From NCBI GenBank assembly GCA_011947345.1, contig JAAVTG010000567.1:310001-374000 (forward strand): a stretch of 64,000 bases of DNA, written 5' to 3'. Below are positions 34,741-46,862 of this stretch, piece after piece. A program made the translations under genes and the position numbers. Position 1 is the stretch's first letter, and each line of letters begins with the position of its first letter. Source of the DNA: Phytophthora quininea. Its lineage: Eukaryota > Oomycota > Peronosporomycetes > Peronosporales > Peronosporaceae. The notes under the pieces are model-generated. The model did not search any database. It worked only from the letters and a program-made list of their open reading frames with translations, and was not told the origin of the DNA.

Positions 34741-36963
34741 TCAGAAAATATCGCAATCTTCCTCTTCCTCGCTGCTGTGGCCATCATCTTCTTCGTCCTC
34801 TGATGAGCTGCCGTCCTTCTCGACTCGAACACGCGCAGTGCCTCCAGGACTAATGACACCTTTCAAGAAATGTGAACCACATTCCTCTTCCAACAGTACC
34901 GCTTTTTCTAAGGACACGGAAAGTAACCAAGTGAGCAGTCTGGAAACACTGCAGTAGCCCAAATGCTTCACCTCACCTTTGCAGACATCGTCTTCGCCTT
35001 CGACGCTGACACAGGTGTAGACATCGCGGTCAAGCGACGAACCTTGCCGGCTTTCATCACCCCGCCGCCTGCAACATGCTGGCGGTTGATACCAAGCACG
35101 TACGAGTCAATATCGTCTCGGTTACGTGACGACAACTTCTTCAGCAGCCCGGGTGCATCATCTTCTAAGTCAGAGTCATCTTGGTCAAAACTACGCGACG
35201 GCGTCCCTAGTTCCGGTGATTTGAGCGCGTCGAAATCGGGCAGCTCGGGAGACCTTCCTTCGAAGGTGTTGAGTCAAACAAGTCATCCACGTGCTTTTTC
35301 TCGTACTGCAGACACCACACGACAAGTAAGTACGCGCTTTTCACAGCAACAATGCGCACTTCCTACCTCTTCAACAAACTCGCGCACTTGCTTCTTGAAT
35401 TTGTTAGAGCCGGCACGTGCAATCTTGGCTTCTGATGGAGGCTGCTTGGCCACCTTCTTAGCCGGATTGCGGTTGGTCGGTGGGGACTTGAATTGCTCAA
35501 AGGTCTTCTTTGACAATCGTTGGCTGTCTTGCCCGGTACAAATTGCGCCACCTATCAATACAGGGATGTTGTTAGTGGCATCATAATAGTATTGGTTTGC
35601 TGTCATACCTGAGCCCAGAAGTTGGAGGCAGTGGTCGGGATCTCCAACTTGGCGCCAGCCAACGCCTGGAGCTGCTCGCGACTCCAAATTTCTTCTTCAT
35701 CCTCGGGTTCAGTTATCTTGCTTTTCTTTTTCGCTTTTGCCTTCGCAGCCTTCGGGCTTCTTGGTCGCTATTGGATTCAAAGATAAATAAATAGCTTTCG
35801 CACAAAGCTGGAGAAACATTTGCTCACCTTCTTGGACTTTGGCGTCTCAAAAACATCGCCTTGACCCGGAGTGAATGGGGCTGGACTAGATACTGGCACA
35901 ATATTGCTGATGTTCGTCAGCGGGGTTTGCGGGGCCGATTCGGGGTTACTCTTCCGCTTTCCATCGGAGCTAGATTCAAATCACCGCCGACGTTACCAAA
36001 ACAGTCCTGAGTGCAAGTTAAACAATCACCTTCCGTACCAGTCCTTTTTCGAAGTGTTCTGCTTCTTCTTGGTCGGCTTCACATTGCTGCGCTTCGTCGT
36101 TTTCTGCGCTCCTTGCACAAACTGCAATAGCTTCTTCTGGAAGTACGACGGAATGCCGTCTTTCATCAGCTCCATCGCTTTAGTGGGCATCCCAGCACTC
36201 TTAGCAGCTTCTTCGTCGAAAGGCCCCGACAGCGACACGTACTCGCCCTCAGAGGACGTAAACTTCCGTGGCCCTTCTCGCCTGCCTACTATAAAACACT
36301 CGGAGGTTCCGTGGATGAGTCCGATCAGCACCAGCTGCACTCTGCCAACGTCGCTGCTTCCACTCTCCGCAGACACCAAAGCTAGAGGCCACACCACGCT
36401 CCACTTCTCCAGCACTACCGCCTTCCTGTACACTCTGTCAGCGCTATGGCTTTGCACTGCCGACGTCTCTTCCCAGTCGTCTTTTCCTTCTTTGAACGTT
36501 TTCTTGGGTTTGGAGACTGGAAGAGCCTCTTCTGGACCACCACTTCCTCTTCTGGGTCAATTTCTCTATTAAGCTTCTTGCGCTTCTTCTTCTTGGCCAT
36601 AGATCTGGTCACAGGCGTGCGGATGAGCATCTCCAGCACGCCAGTCTGTTCCGACGGCTTCTTGCGCTTCTTGTGGCTCTGTTTGTGCTTCTTCTCGAGC
36701 TTCAGCAGGGCAAACGGGTCCTCCTCTTCATCGTGAGCAGTTTGGAGTCCCGTAGATGGCTCGCAGTGTCCGGTGAAGGAAGGTATGGGGCTGCTAGTGT
36801 CGTCGTCTAGTGCCGGATACTGGCGCTTTCTGTGAGGCTTCCGCGCCGACTTGACGACGCCTCCTTCGCGTCCTAAGCCGACCAGAGCACTCTCTAGGAC
36901 GGAGCTGTAGCGCTTGCGACTGCGCGCCAAGGCGGCTGTCGTCGGTGAGCGAGGAGCTGGCAT
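34741..36963 (-). CDS. SANTA + SANT/Myb protein, KNL2/Mis18BP1-like
   Basis: In order: a basic N-terminus (36963-36460, SMAKKKKRKKLN); a SANTA-like domain (~36430-36130) with EKWSVVWPLAL, CFIVGRREGPRKFTSSEG, SLSGPFDEE and DGIPSYF; a basic linker; a SANT/Myb helix set with IWSREQLQALAGAKLEI and NFWAQ joined to VAQFVPGKTANDCQ; then KTFEQFKSPP, an Asp/Pro-rich tail and the C-terminal GVISPGGTARVRV and acidic end. SANTA plus SANT is the hallmark of KNL2/M18BP1, which brings CENP-A to centromeres. Introns: 35970-36029, 35768-35827, 35552-35608, one near 35270-35330 and one near 34900-34970. Frame shifts at ~36455, ~35505 (A run) and ~35262. Confidence 0.6.
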
Positions 36964-37026
36964 GGAATTACGAACAGAATTTCTCTTCCCGCGAGATTAT
37001 TATTGTGGCATTTGAATTTAAAAATG

Positions 37027-37087
37027 TCACTAAAGTGCGTAGTGATGGGTTACTATATATCACTAAAGTGCATAGTGACGGGTTACT
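37027..37087. repeat. 33-bp direct repeat, two copies
   Basis: TCACTAAAGTGC(G/A)TAGTGA followed by (T/C)GGGTTACT occurs at 37027-37054 and 37060-37087, with the same start 33 bases apart. Each copy also contains an internal near-palindrome, TCACTAaagtgcnTAGTGA. It lies in the gap between the divergent SANTA gene and the aspartic protease, about 70 bases before the protease ATG, so it could be a regulatory duplication. Confidence 0.75.
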
Positions 37088-37155
37088 CTGTAACTTGTGG
37101 TTACAAACCGAACCGTTTCTGACTATCTCGTCCGACGTAGCATTTAGTGCCGAAT

Positions 37156-39311
37156 ATGATTGCTCTGGGGCTGTTGCTGCTAACGCTGCAGCTTCTGGCG
37201 CGAGAGCTGCAGGCCTCTAGTGCACATTACTCCATCGACCTCAACGGCATCGCGTCCGGAACAGGTTCGTACCGGTAACCAAGCGTCCTGCTGCACCTGG
37301 GACCGTAAAAGACTGACCAGCTTCTGCCTGCAGCGTACATCCTGACAGTCGACGTGGGGACTGCCAGCGGATCAGGCTCGGGCTCTAGTGTACGCGGCTG
37401 CGTACGTATACTTATATTTGCCATGCTAACTTTATTTGTGTGCGATAGAATTCCTTCCGACTGATTGCAGACACGGGCTCTTCGAACGACGCCGTGCTGG
37501 GCGCTGGCTGCTGCGGCTCTGACGCTCAAAAACATACGCGTGTGCAGATTCATCGACGTGCTCAAACAGCGGCGGAGATGTGCTCACGTTGGCCTTTTCC
37601 GGGGCGAATATTCAGTACGTTGGTCTGTGAATTTTGGTGGAGATGTTTTGCTGACTGTTGAACGATGCAGAGGGCAGTTTATGACCGATATATGGAGTTC
37701 GGACGCTATTGGAGAGATCACCAAGACCTTCTTGGTTATTGAAGAGCAGGATACGTTCTATCGGTCGACGTACGATGGGATCACGGGGCTGGCGTATAAG
37801 GCCCTGGCGTCGCCGACAGACAATCCTGTTTCGTCGCTATATAATGTGCTGGTGGAGACCGCTGGGTCTGCAGACGCGTTTGGGATGCTATTGTGTGGCA
37901 CGATGCAGCCCTTGTTGCAAACGGGTGGCACAGACTTCTCGCTTCACTCTGGACAGCTCCTGGTTGGGGGCAGCGAAGGCACCAAAGGAGAGTCGTACTA
38001 CACGGGCGACATGCTGTACACGCCAATCACACGGGTAGGATGGATGGGTATTATTTTGTTTCTGACAGGACTACGTTGCTGAACCATCTCGGTGCTTGGT
38101 GTTTTGTAGGAGGCGTGGTATGTGGTAACTGTGACGGACATTGGCTACGACGGCACCAGCCTTGGACTGTCGTGTGAGAACTATAACGACCCACAGGCAA
38201 TCCTCGACTCGGGTACTAGCAACATGGCGTTTCCGTCGGATGTCTACAACGCGCTGATGACCCAAATCAAAACGGCGACGTTGGCGGCGATTCCGAATTT
38301 CGACTCGAGCTACTTTGACGACTCGACCTCGTGCTGTAATGAAGACTATTGCGATCCAACGTCGTCCAGTGCGGCGCTGCTGGAGCTGCCTTCAATATAC
38401 TTCACGCTCGGCATGCAGAGCGGCACTGACAAGTCAACGACAAAGCATTTCAGAGTGGAGATCCCGCCCGAGTATTACTGGAGACCCGAAATGAACGGGG
38501 ACAACTCCAGCACTCCTTGCCGCGCTATTGGCATTTCTGAGGGATCTTCGACCATTCTCGGCGACGTGTTCTTGGACGGTTTGTACGCGTACCACGACCG
38601 CGTCGACGGCAAAGTGGGTCTTGCGGTTGCGGACAACTGTCCGAACAGCGCGAACTCGTCAAAGAAAGTGTCCACGTCCGACGCGACCGATGACTGGTGT
38701 TCATGTTTCTCCAGTACGCTCAAGAAGAAGAGCACGTGGGCAACGTACGTGCCGTGGGGCAGCGGGTGTTTCTTTTGGGTCTGGTGGATGTACGTGGTGC
38801 TCGCCAGTGTCGTCGTCGTGATGCTCTGCATTGGCGTGTTGGTGTGGTGGTTCATGAGCAACCGTCGAATGAAAAAGCTGCAGGAAGAAGTGCAGTGCTT
38901 GGGTGGCAATCGCACCTCGCGTCTGGTGACATTGCAGTCATCCGATTCAAGTCGGGGAGCAGCGCTGATGCCCGCAGCAACCCCGCTGGGTATTATGAAA
39001 ATAATATGACGCCCAAGACTTCGTCGACCACCAAGACGGTATCATCTGGTTCTCGCCGCGGGTCGTCCCGCTCGATGAAGTCTCCGAGACGAAAAGAGAA
39101 GGAGGTGCCGATGATGGAGGAGTCCAAGTACTCCAATATGAGCTCTCCGCGATCGCCGCTTTCCTCCGGGTCCAGCATTGCGCTCTTGTCATCACTAAAT
39201 GACTCGATGAGCTCGGTGGAGGGCAGGCAGCAGAAGGCCAAGCCCGCGCCATCGGGCAAGCGCCACAACGACGATAAATGGGGCGCGTACCTTCGAGAGG
39301 AAGAGTTTTGA
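37156..39311 (+). CDS. Membrane-anchored pepsin-like aspartic protease
   Basis: ATG 37156 starts a signal peptide (IALGLLLLTLQLLA). Exons 37156-37264, 37334-37389, 37449-37614, 37671-38034 and 38110 onward join in phase. The two catalytic motifs are ADTGSSNDAV (~37470) and LDSGTSNMAF (~38205); ILGDVFLDGLYAYHD precedes the end of the lobe, as in pepsins. A strongly hydrophobic segment (WMYVVLASVVVVMLCIGVLV, ~38790-38850) and a basic/Ser-rich cytosolic tail make it a type I membrane protease like BACE/memapsin. One missing A near 37533 (CAAAAAC) breaks the frame in lobe one. Near 38960 a second shift leads to a longer tail ending at 39311; without it the protein would end at 39009. Substrate unknown. 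Confidence 0.85.
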
Positions 39312-39972
39312 ATGGATGTCGGTGTGTATGAACAAGTAGAAGTATAGACTGTATGGAAAGGTGTGCGACCGCAATGCCAGGCATCACTTCCTACGTGATG
39401 AGCAACGTGCTGCGCACCGAGATTGAGAAAGCTGAGTTCACGGGATCCACATTCGCTATAGGGAATGCGGCTACGAAGGCAGGAGCATGTAATGCAGTCC
39501 ATGAAGTCGCCTCCCCGAGAGAAAAATGTCGGTAGAAAGAGTGCTGGTGATGTAGAAGTGCTTTTGAACAATCGATCTTTGCAAGTGATCGGCACCATCG
39601 TCAACTACTGGAAGCTGTAGCTGTATCCGATACACCGGTACTGATCCAAGTAATTGATCCCTCATCTGCAGCAAATATACGCATCACACAGAAAGTCTCC
39701 CAACCGGTTAGGAAGTCCCATTAACACATTACTACATCGTTGGCTAACTCAGAGCACCAGCCTGTCAGAAACAACAAGTTTTTCTAACACTTTTTTCTGC
39801 GTTAAACCCTGTCTAATCCGATCGCTACTATACAAATTCCAAGTGCAAACCGACTCTATTCGCCCAAACTAACGCGCTCCCATCGCGGCGGCCAATCTCC
39901 GCCGCTTCCCTCCCGCTTGGCGATCGTCCGACGTGCGTTTGTAGCTCACCCCATTCCACGCACTACACATCC
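39312..39972. other. Intergenic region
   Basis: About 660 bases between two genes on the plus strand. A 60-codon frame at 39353 lacks any family resemblance. The part from 39780 to 39960 is pyrimidine-rich and probably contains the promoter and leader of the next gene. Nothing else is seen. Confidence 0.4.
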
Positions 39973-42586
39973 ATGGCGGCGCGTGGCGACTCGGCGTTCT
40001 CCGAGGACTCTGCATTCGGCGACGACCTGCCGCACGACGAGTTCGTGCAGCGCCGTCTGGACAAGATGCACCACCTCAACGTCAGCGAGGACCGCAGCCA
40101 CAGCTTCGACTCGGTGCCGTCGTCCCACCACACGGGCAGCAACCACAGCGGCACGAGCGAGCTGTCAGCCAACATGACGGTCTACGAGAAGCTGCAGGCG
40201 CTGGCGCTGGCCGAGAACATCAAGCTGGACGACCCCAAGCCGAGCACCAGCGCCAGCACCACCGACAAGACGGCGATCGACGCCGAGGAGGATGAAGACG
40301 AGGACGAGGACGACTCGTACGAGATCTCCTGGGACGGAGGACCGCTGGGACTGCTCTTCAAGGCTAATGCTAACGGACAGCCAGTGATCCGACGGGTCAA
40401 CAAGAAGGAGCGGCCACTGGGCTGCAGTATGCACGGGCGGGGGATGTTTTATTGGCGCTGAACGGCGTCAGTGTGGCGGCCACGCCCTTCAGCGAGGTCA
40501 TTGAGCAGCTTAAGCACCCACAGTTCCCTGTCAAGCTGGATTTCAGACCGTTGAAGCTCAGTGACTTGGCATCCGCAGCGTCGGCTGCGACGGCCAAGTG
40601 GGGGTTGCCTTCGACAGGCTCGGTTCCTAGCAGTGACGATCATACGGCATTTTGTGGGTCGCCAGTTAGCTCGACGGCGACTGTGGACATGCGCAACAAT
40701 CGTGGAGGAGGGTGGGAGGTGATGCGCCACCAGCGTACATGCCGCCGGTTACTGAATCGCCAGAGCCGAGTGACGTGGAGTATGACGTTGTGTGGAGCGA
40801 AGGACCGCTGGGGTGTGAGTTGAAGCAGCGTAATGGGCTTCCTGCGGTGAAATCCGTGACAGGTACTGGAGTGACGCCGTCCGTTGCGCAGATTTCGGCT
40901 GGAGATATCTTGGTCAGCATCAATGGACTGCGCACAGAGGAAATTGGATTTAAGAGCACGGTCACACTGATGATGCGGGCTACCAAGCCAGTGTATCTGC
41001 GGTTCCACCGTGGTGGGGCGCGTCAGCCTCCTTCCACTAGCAACAGTTTTACCGATCCGCCGTCAAGCCGCAGAGGCATTCTGCAGGACTCGTCAGCTCC
41101 AGGAGATGAGGCAGATGCAACGGCATTGGAACCGAAACAGTACACGGTATTGTGGCGTGAAGGCCCGCTCGGAATTCAGATTCGCACGTCAAGCAAAGGC
41201 CGCGTTGTGGTGGCTCGACTCACTGGTGCGGGCGCCCTGAATGTCAATGACTCTGTCAAACCAGGCGATATTTTTGTGCGTGTGGCAGGAGTGGATGTGG
41301 ACTCGCTCGGCATTGCCGGCGCATTTGAATTGCTGAAGACGGTGCAGAAGCCCGTTGTGTTGGTGTTCCAGAAGCGCAGTCGTAGTAGTCACGGGCGACC
41401 ACGCTCTCGCAGCAGACAACATGGAATTGCGTCGCCAGGACTAGCTCCGTTGCCTTCTTCAGGGGTGCCGTCGTTCCGACAGTTACGCGAGGAAGAAGCA
41501 GCAGCTGCCGCCGCTGCTGCAGGACGTCCACCGATTGCGCGTGCGCATAGCGGCGGCTACAGTCCGGCGGCGCCAAAACGTAAGACTCGCGGGGGTTCCA
41601 TGAAGCATTTTGGGAACCCCAGTGTTGGCTCGGAGTCTGAGAACTATGTAGCTTCAGACGATGGCAGTCAGTACAGCTACGATTACTCGGCTGACTCGCC
41701 ACGATCGAATGCATCTTACCAGCAGCAATTTGGCAAGCACCGACGCAATGGAAGTACGTCGAACAGTATTCAGGACTATTCAACGCCACCGCCACCACTG
41801 TTCCCGGGTACAGAAGCTCCGAACGGCGATGACTATCCACGGAGAGACAACTTCGCGCCAGAGGAGACTTCTGACGTTCAGAGCCAGGAGCTACCACCGC
41901 CTCCGTCCTACATGGATGTATTCACGGCATCCGGAAGGGCAAAGGATCCCATCGTGGTGGCCCCAGCAACGTCGCGAAGTGTTGATCTGCACAGTATTCC
42001 CGATAACGAGTCTGTGGAGCCGGAAACTGGTTACTATGAGGACCAACCGCCACCACCATTCCCCGGTCATGACGACGAGCCGCTACCGCCTCCGCCTTTG
42101 TATCCTGAAGACCCACTGCCGCCTTCAGCTCTGAGCCCAACCATGGAGCAGCCTAGCAGACTGCAGGAACTTCGCCAGCAGTACATCGAGTCGGAACGGC
42201 AACGCAACTTGTTCACCAATGCAAACGCCACCAGGGTCAGCACATACTCGGACATCGACGATTCGGGGCTGGTGGTGCGTCGGCAGCCGTCGCACGAAGA
42301 TCCCGCAGCGGGAAATGAGGCTCAGTCACCCCAGCTGCCGCTTCCGGAGCTGTGGGTTCGGTGGAGCGAAGGCCCGCTCGGCATCACTTTCAAGCGCAAG
42401 AATGGACAGATTGTAGTGTCGCGGCTTACAGGTTCGGGTTATTCCCCGGGATTGACGCAGCTTCGGCCCGGCGACTGGCTTGTGTCTTTCAACAACCAGT
42501 CCACCCGCAACCTACGGCTGGGTGAAACGATGGAGCTGCTCAAGCGCTCGCCAAAGCCTGTGGACATGTGCTTTATTGTGCAGTAA
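39973..42586 (+). CDS. Four-PDZ scaffold protein
   Basis: An acidic N-terminus is followed by four PDZ domains: ~40320-40560 (ISWDGGPLGLLFK ... GDVLLALNGVSV), ~40785-41015 (VVWSEGPLGCELK ... GDILVSINGL), ~41145-41370 (VLWREGPLGIQIR) and ~42350-42583 (VRWSEGPLGITFK ... GDWLVSF). Each starts with the same W-x-E-GPLG loop, so they arose by internal duplication. Domains three and four are separated by ~320 residues of Pro-rich sequence (PPPPLFPG, PPPPFPGHDDEPLPPPPLYP). The protein is probably a cytosolic scaffold with polyproline docking sites. Two one-base losses in G runs, ~40412 and ~40705, break the frame. Start ATG 39973. Confidence 0.8.
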
Positions 42587-42747
42587 GGTGGCAACTCGGG
42601 AATAGCCCGAATTCTAGTGCAAGTGGAGAGCAAGGAACTGTAGAACGGAGCGTAATGACAAGGCCGACCGCGATCGCAGGGGTTTGGCCAAGTGGAGTGA
42701 AAATAATGAGTGAAAACGCTTTCAATTTGCTCGGTCTGGAACGTCCT

Positions 42748-45700
42748 TCACGCTGATGTTGCAGTATCAACTGTCGTCCGTCCTGCCGATGCTTCTTCCG
42801 CATCCGAGGATTCCACTCGTTTCCGGGCCCGGATGGCATCCATCAAACCCATTGGCTTGGCTAACACTGGTGTCTTGACGGGAGCTCGAGCACTCATAGG
42901 TGAACGTCGGTCGGATTGCTTTCGTCTGGCCTTGATCGCGTCAAATAGGAGAGCACTGGGGGCGTAGCACTATTTCCTCGTGCTGGCTTAGAGTTTTGGC
43001 AAGTGCTGTCGCTGCTGCTGACCTGGGCACCTGCTGCAGTCGAGTTGCCAGCAAGTTGTCTATCTTGCCAGGGCACGCGCGCCTTTATTCCAGCCGCTCG
43101 GCTCCCTAGTGCAAGTGCTGGGGCTCCGTGGCCTGCCTTCTTGTTTTTCTGGCGCACATCCACTAGCAGCTCTTGAATGGCTTGGTAAGTGCCCAGTGCC
43201 ATCGCGAATTGGCTTCCACGCGCATTGTCAAATAGTAGCGCCTTGATGTCCGCGAGTATCTGCTGCAAGTAATCGAGAGCGAAAGTCGCTTCCTTGATCT
43301 CCAAGGGCGATCGCGTGTCTCCTTTGTCTTTTGCTTCGTCGCGTTTTCCGGTGAGGCATATGCCAGCTCGCTTTGCCAGAAGAAGCGCAAGCTCACGGAT
43401 GCAGCTTAGCAGCGCTGTGCATTGCGATAGATGCTTATGCTCATGGATATCATGAGCCCCAGTTGGCAAAGAGCAGGAAAAAGCCTCGTCCAATTCGCAG
43501 ACGCGTTCCAGGATTGCGTCCATTTCTTCCAGTGCGCCTGTGGCCTGAGCTGCCGCCCGCATATTCATCTTGTAGTGTGCTTTCAACTCTCGCTGACGTT
43601 GATTGGCAACCACTTCTCGTGCATGCGCTTGAGCCTCGAGCAAAGCCTTCTCGCCAGCACCCTCGGGGTCGCTCTTCAAAATGTCTTCCTCGAAAAACTC
43701 TGGCTCCGCTGCAAAGCCCAATCCAGTGTACAGCTTTCGCACACGCTCTTCAGCACGCACCGGACAGGCAAGACCCACAAGATGACAGCTATGCCTTTCG
43801 ATTTCTCCGTCATCGATCGATGCTTTGCTGGCTTCGCAGTGACTCTGATAGTTCGAGGCAGCAGTCACAAAAGCGTCTTTGAGTGTGCAATACCACGCGT
43901 ACTTCTTCTGAGCGAGATCATCTTTTGCTGCTTCCTCCATTCCTGGAAGGGCTCACGTAGCGCGTGGTGGAGAGCTCGACGCTCGAGCAATGTGAGACCT
44001 GTGGTGCGGTAGCCCTCGATCACACTTGGGTGCATCTTCACAATGTTCTTGGGGTTTGTGCGTAGCAACTGCAAGATGTTCGTTCGTTTCAGCCGACGTG
44101 CTAGTTCGGCAGGAAATGCTGTTCCAGTCGGCGTTGTAAGAGCGACAAGATCCTTTTCTGATAGTCGAGAAATGTTCACCGGAATTGCTGACCGCAACAA
44201 TCGTAGAGCATCCACGTTGGCCAGCTCGTTGGCTGCTTCCCACTCCATCTCTTGATGTCGCTGCTGCTCAATGTACTCGTCCGTCATTACTAGAGCTGTG
44301 TGGTACTTCTCCATTTGTTGCTCGAGAATGTAGTATTCCTTCCGTGCAGCAGCCTGAGCCTGCTTATTCTCCATCACCACTTCGGAAGATCCGAGCTCCT
44401 GTAGACGCCTCGAGAGTTCTTCCACCTTCTGCTTCGCCACCTCGTACGGAATGACTTCGGCGACTGAAATGCCCGCTTGCTTTAGCTGTCGTTCCAGGAC
44501 TTTCAACTTCTTCTTGAGAGCCACACTTTCATCGTCTGCACTTACATACAGCTCAGTCTGGCGTAGTTTACTCAAGCAAATCGAGTCTCGGTTGTAAGCA
44601 GCCTGCTTGGCACTCAACTCTTGCAGTCGAAGTTTTTCTTGCAGCAGCTTGATCGTTTCCCGGGCGTCTCGGAGCTGCGTCTGCTGCTCAGCGGAAAGAA
44701 GGTCTTGGTGGCTTTCTTGAAGGGCGATTTGTGTCTCGAGCGCTTGGATACGCTGCTGGCTTGCCTCGACCTCCTTTTCAAGTTGCTTCGCCTTGAGAAC
44801 TGCCTCCAGCTCTTCTTCAGTACTTCTGGACAAGTAGTTGGCCATGTCGAGGGTCGAATCGCTACTGAAGGAGAACTCGGACATGGTGTTTATCGTATTG
44901 CGCAACGAAGAATTGTCGGAATTGTTGTCTGAGGGCGCGGCTTGCAGTATAGGAATCGCATCGTCCGCTTCCAGCGACTGACTTGACTGCGAGTTCGTGT
45001 CCGAGGTGTGTTCTTCTTGCTTTGGCGTCGTCAAACTTTCACTGGTATTGGATTCATTATCGTCGGCAGCGGCGCTCTGCTCAGCTTCCTCTGCTTTCTT
45101 CCGGTAGGAAACAAAGCAAGACGAGCAGATTCGGAGCTTGTTCTCCATCACTGGCAAGTTCACCTCCCGAAACACTGAGCAGCGACTGCAGATCACCTCG
45201 CCACACATTCGACAAGAATGCCTCTTGCGAAGAATGTTAAAGTCCCGCAGACAAACGTAACATGATTTGCGCGCTCTGCGTACACAAGGCAAACAACAAA
45301 GCCAACCGATTAGTGCTTCGCCAACGAATGGCAATTTGTCGTGCCAGGGGAACGCACCTGCGCGGGATCCATTTGTCTCTCGACACAAAGTGGTGATGGT
45401 CCAGCAGAATCCTCGCACTAAAATCGGTGCGGGTATTGAGCGATCGAGCTCTGTGATTCGAGCTCGCAATCTGCGGGCCTTGGTTGCTAACTGAGGTGTG
45501 GCTTTGAGGTACTTCGTCTCCGCTGCTGCTCCCATTGCTCTTCTTTCTGCCCCTTCGTTTGGACTTCTTGGACTTCTTCCGCACAGAGCGTGGCGTGGCT
45601 CGAGTCACTTGCTCCAACGCTCCATCGTCCAGCAGCACCACGGGTGAGATGCTCGAGACCACATTCTTTCTGGTACTACCGATGTAAGGGCTACTAGCAG

Positions 45701-46045
45701 CAGCCCTCCCGTCCTGCTTGAACTCGCCGTCGCCGCCACTGCCGCAGCGTTGCTCGACGGAGACAGCAGCACTGTGGCCGCTCTGAGCTCCTCTCGTTTC
45801 GAACTACTAATAGATGCTGCAGACTCTGTCCCTGCGTCTTCGGCGTACAAGAGCGTCCTCCTGGCCGCTCGTCCTGGCGCTACTTCGTTCACTGCTCCGT
45901 CGCGACCCCAACGCGGCGTCTTCGGTGGCTGCAGCGTGATGCTGGCCAGCAGCGCGTCGTCCAGACCGCTCATCAGCGACGGGTCGGAGCTCATGAGCCG
46001 CACCAGCGCCCTCTGCTTGGCCGGCGAGCTCAGCACGCGCTCCAT
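42748..46045 (-). CDS. FYVE zinc finger, coiled-coil protein with WH2-like C-terminus
   Basis: The N-terminal part (46045-45358) is Ser-rich with a basic patch (RKKSKKSKRRGRKK). An 82-nt intron (45276-45357) joins it to the FYVE domain, CYVCLRDFN ... RKRHSCRMCGEVICSRCS ... CSSCF, which should bind PtdIns3P on endosomes. About 300 residues of coiled coil follow. A missing A near 43938 then leads to a further helical domain (AQKKYAWYCTLKDAF...). After a C-run shift near 42973 the last 70 residues hold two WH2-like motifs, LLFDAIKARRK and LMDAIRARKR, ending at TGA 42748-42750. A fourth shift at ~45745 lies in the N-terminus. Coding may begin further upstream, at ~46205 (EIKSLHERMCRRF), one frame away. 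Confidence 0.75.
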
Positions 46046-46862
46046 GGACCTCGACTGCTGGACGGGTGCTGCGTTTTAGAGACTGAAGCGTCTCGCAGGC
46101 CCGCCGCGACGAGCTCCTTTATCCTCCCGGCTGGCTCTTGCTGCCGTTGCTGGCTCTTGAACCGACGACACATGCGCTCGTGCAGCGACTTGATCTCGGC
46201 GTGCGCCTTCCCAATATTGGCGCACTCACCGGAACGGCATTCCACGCACCTTCCGCGGAAACGTTGAAGTTGTCGGTCCAGATGGACGTGAGTAGGGCAA
46301 CGTCACGGGATCTGCTGACGGGACACAAGTTGCCCTTCTGGGCAATAAGTGATGATGATGAATGCAAGCCCCATGCAGAGCTGCATCCCTCTCGGCATCG
46401 TTCAGTAGCCCACAGACACGCACTCGATCCGTGGAGACCATGCTGCGAACGGCAGGTTGCCGTGCAAGTACCCGTGTTTAACACTCTCGCCAATCGTCGC
46501 ATTTATACTCGTCAGCCTGCAGACCCACGCGGTGCGAGTCGACCGTCGTGGAGGCCACACAGCGCACCCCGCGCAGCCGGGATCAGTAGCATGCTCCTCC
46601 TTGGAGGCCACCGCCAGCAACGATCGGTATGCCATCACGGCGCGTCGGTGCGCAATCTGGAGGAAAACCTACCAAATAGACTGTTTCCGATATCGGACAC
46701 CTTCAGCGCATCCCCATCCGCCCCTGGGCGCCATTCCTCGCGAGTCACCGTGGCGCCTCACAATCCGCGTGGAGAGCATGCCCACAGGCCTCTGCGCCGT
46801 TCAAGTTCGTTTCCTGGCCGCCCCGACCTCCACCAGCTAGCGCGCAGCAAGATCCGCCTCCA
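46046..46862. other. Divergent region between FYVE and zinc-repeat genes
   Basis: About 800 bases. The minus-strand stretch 46205-46046 (KSLHERMCRRFKSQQRQQEP) looks like an N-terminal extension of the FYVE gene in another frame. The plus strand is open from 46138 into the next gene, but its codons are His/Arg-rich and show no domain, so this is judged to be an antisense shadow. The shared promoter probably lies at ~46250-46850. Confidence 0.4.

Noticed and set aside
46138..46862. Long plus-strand open frame running into the zinc-repeat gene
   Set aside because: His/Arg/Pro-rich composition without any domain; the opposite strand is the 5' end of the FYVE gene. The start was placed at 46863 instead.
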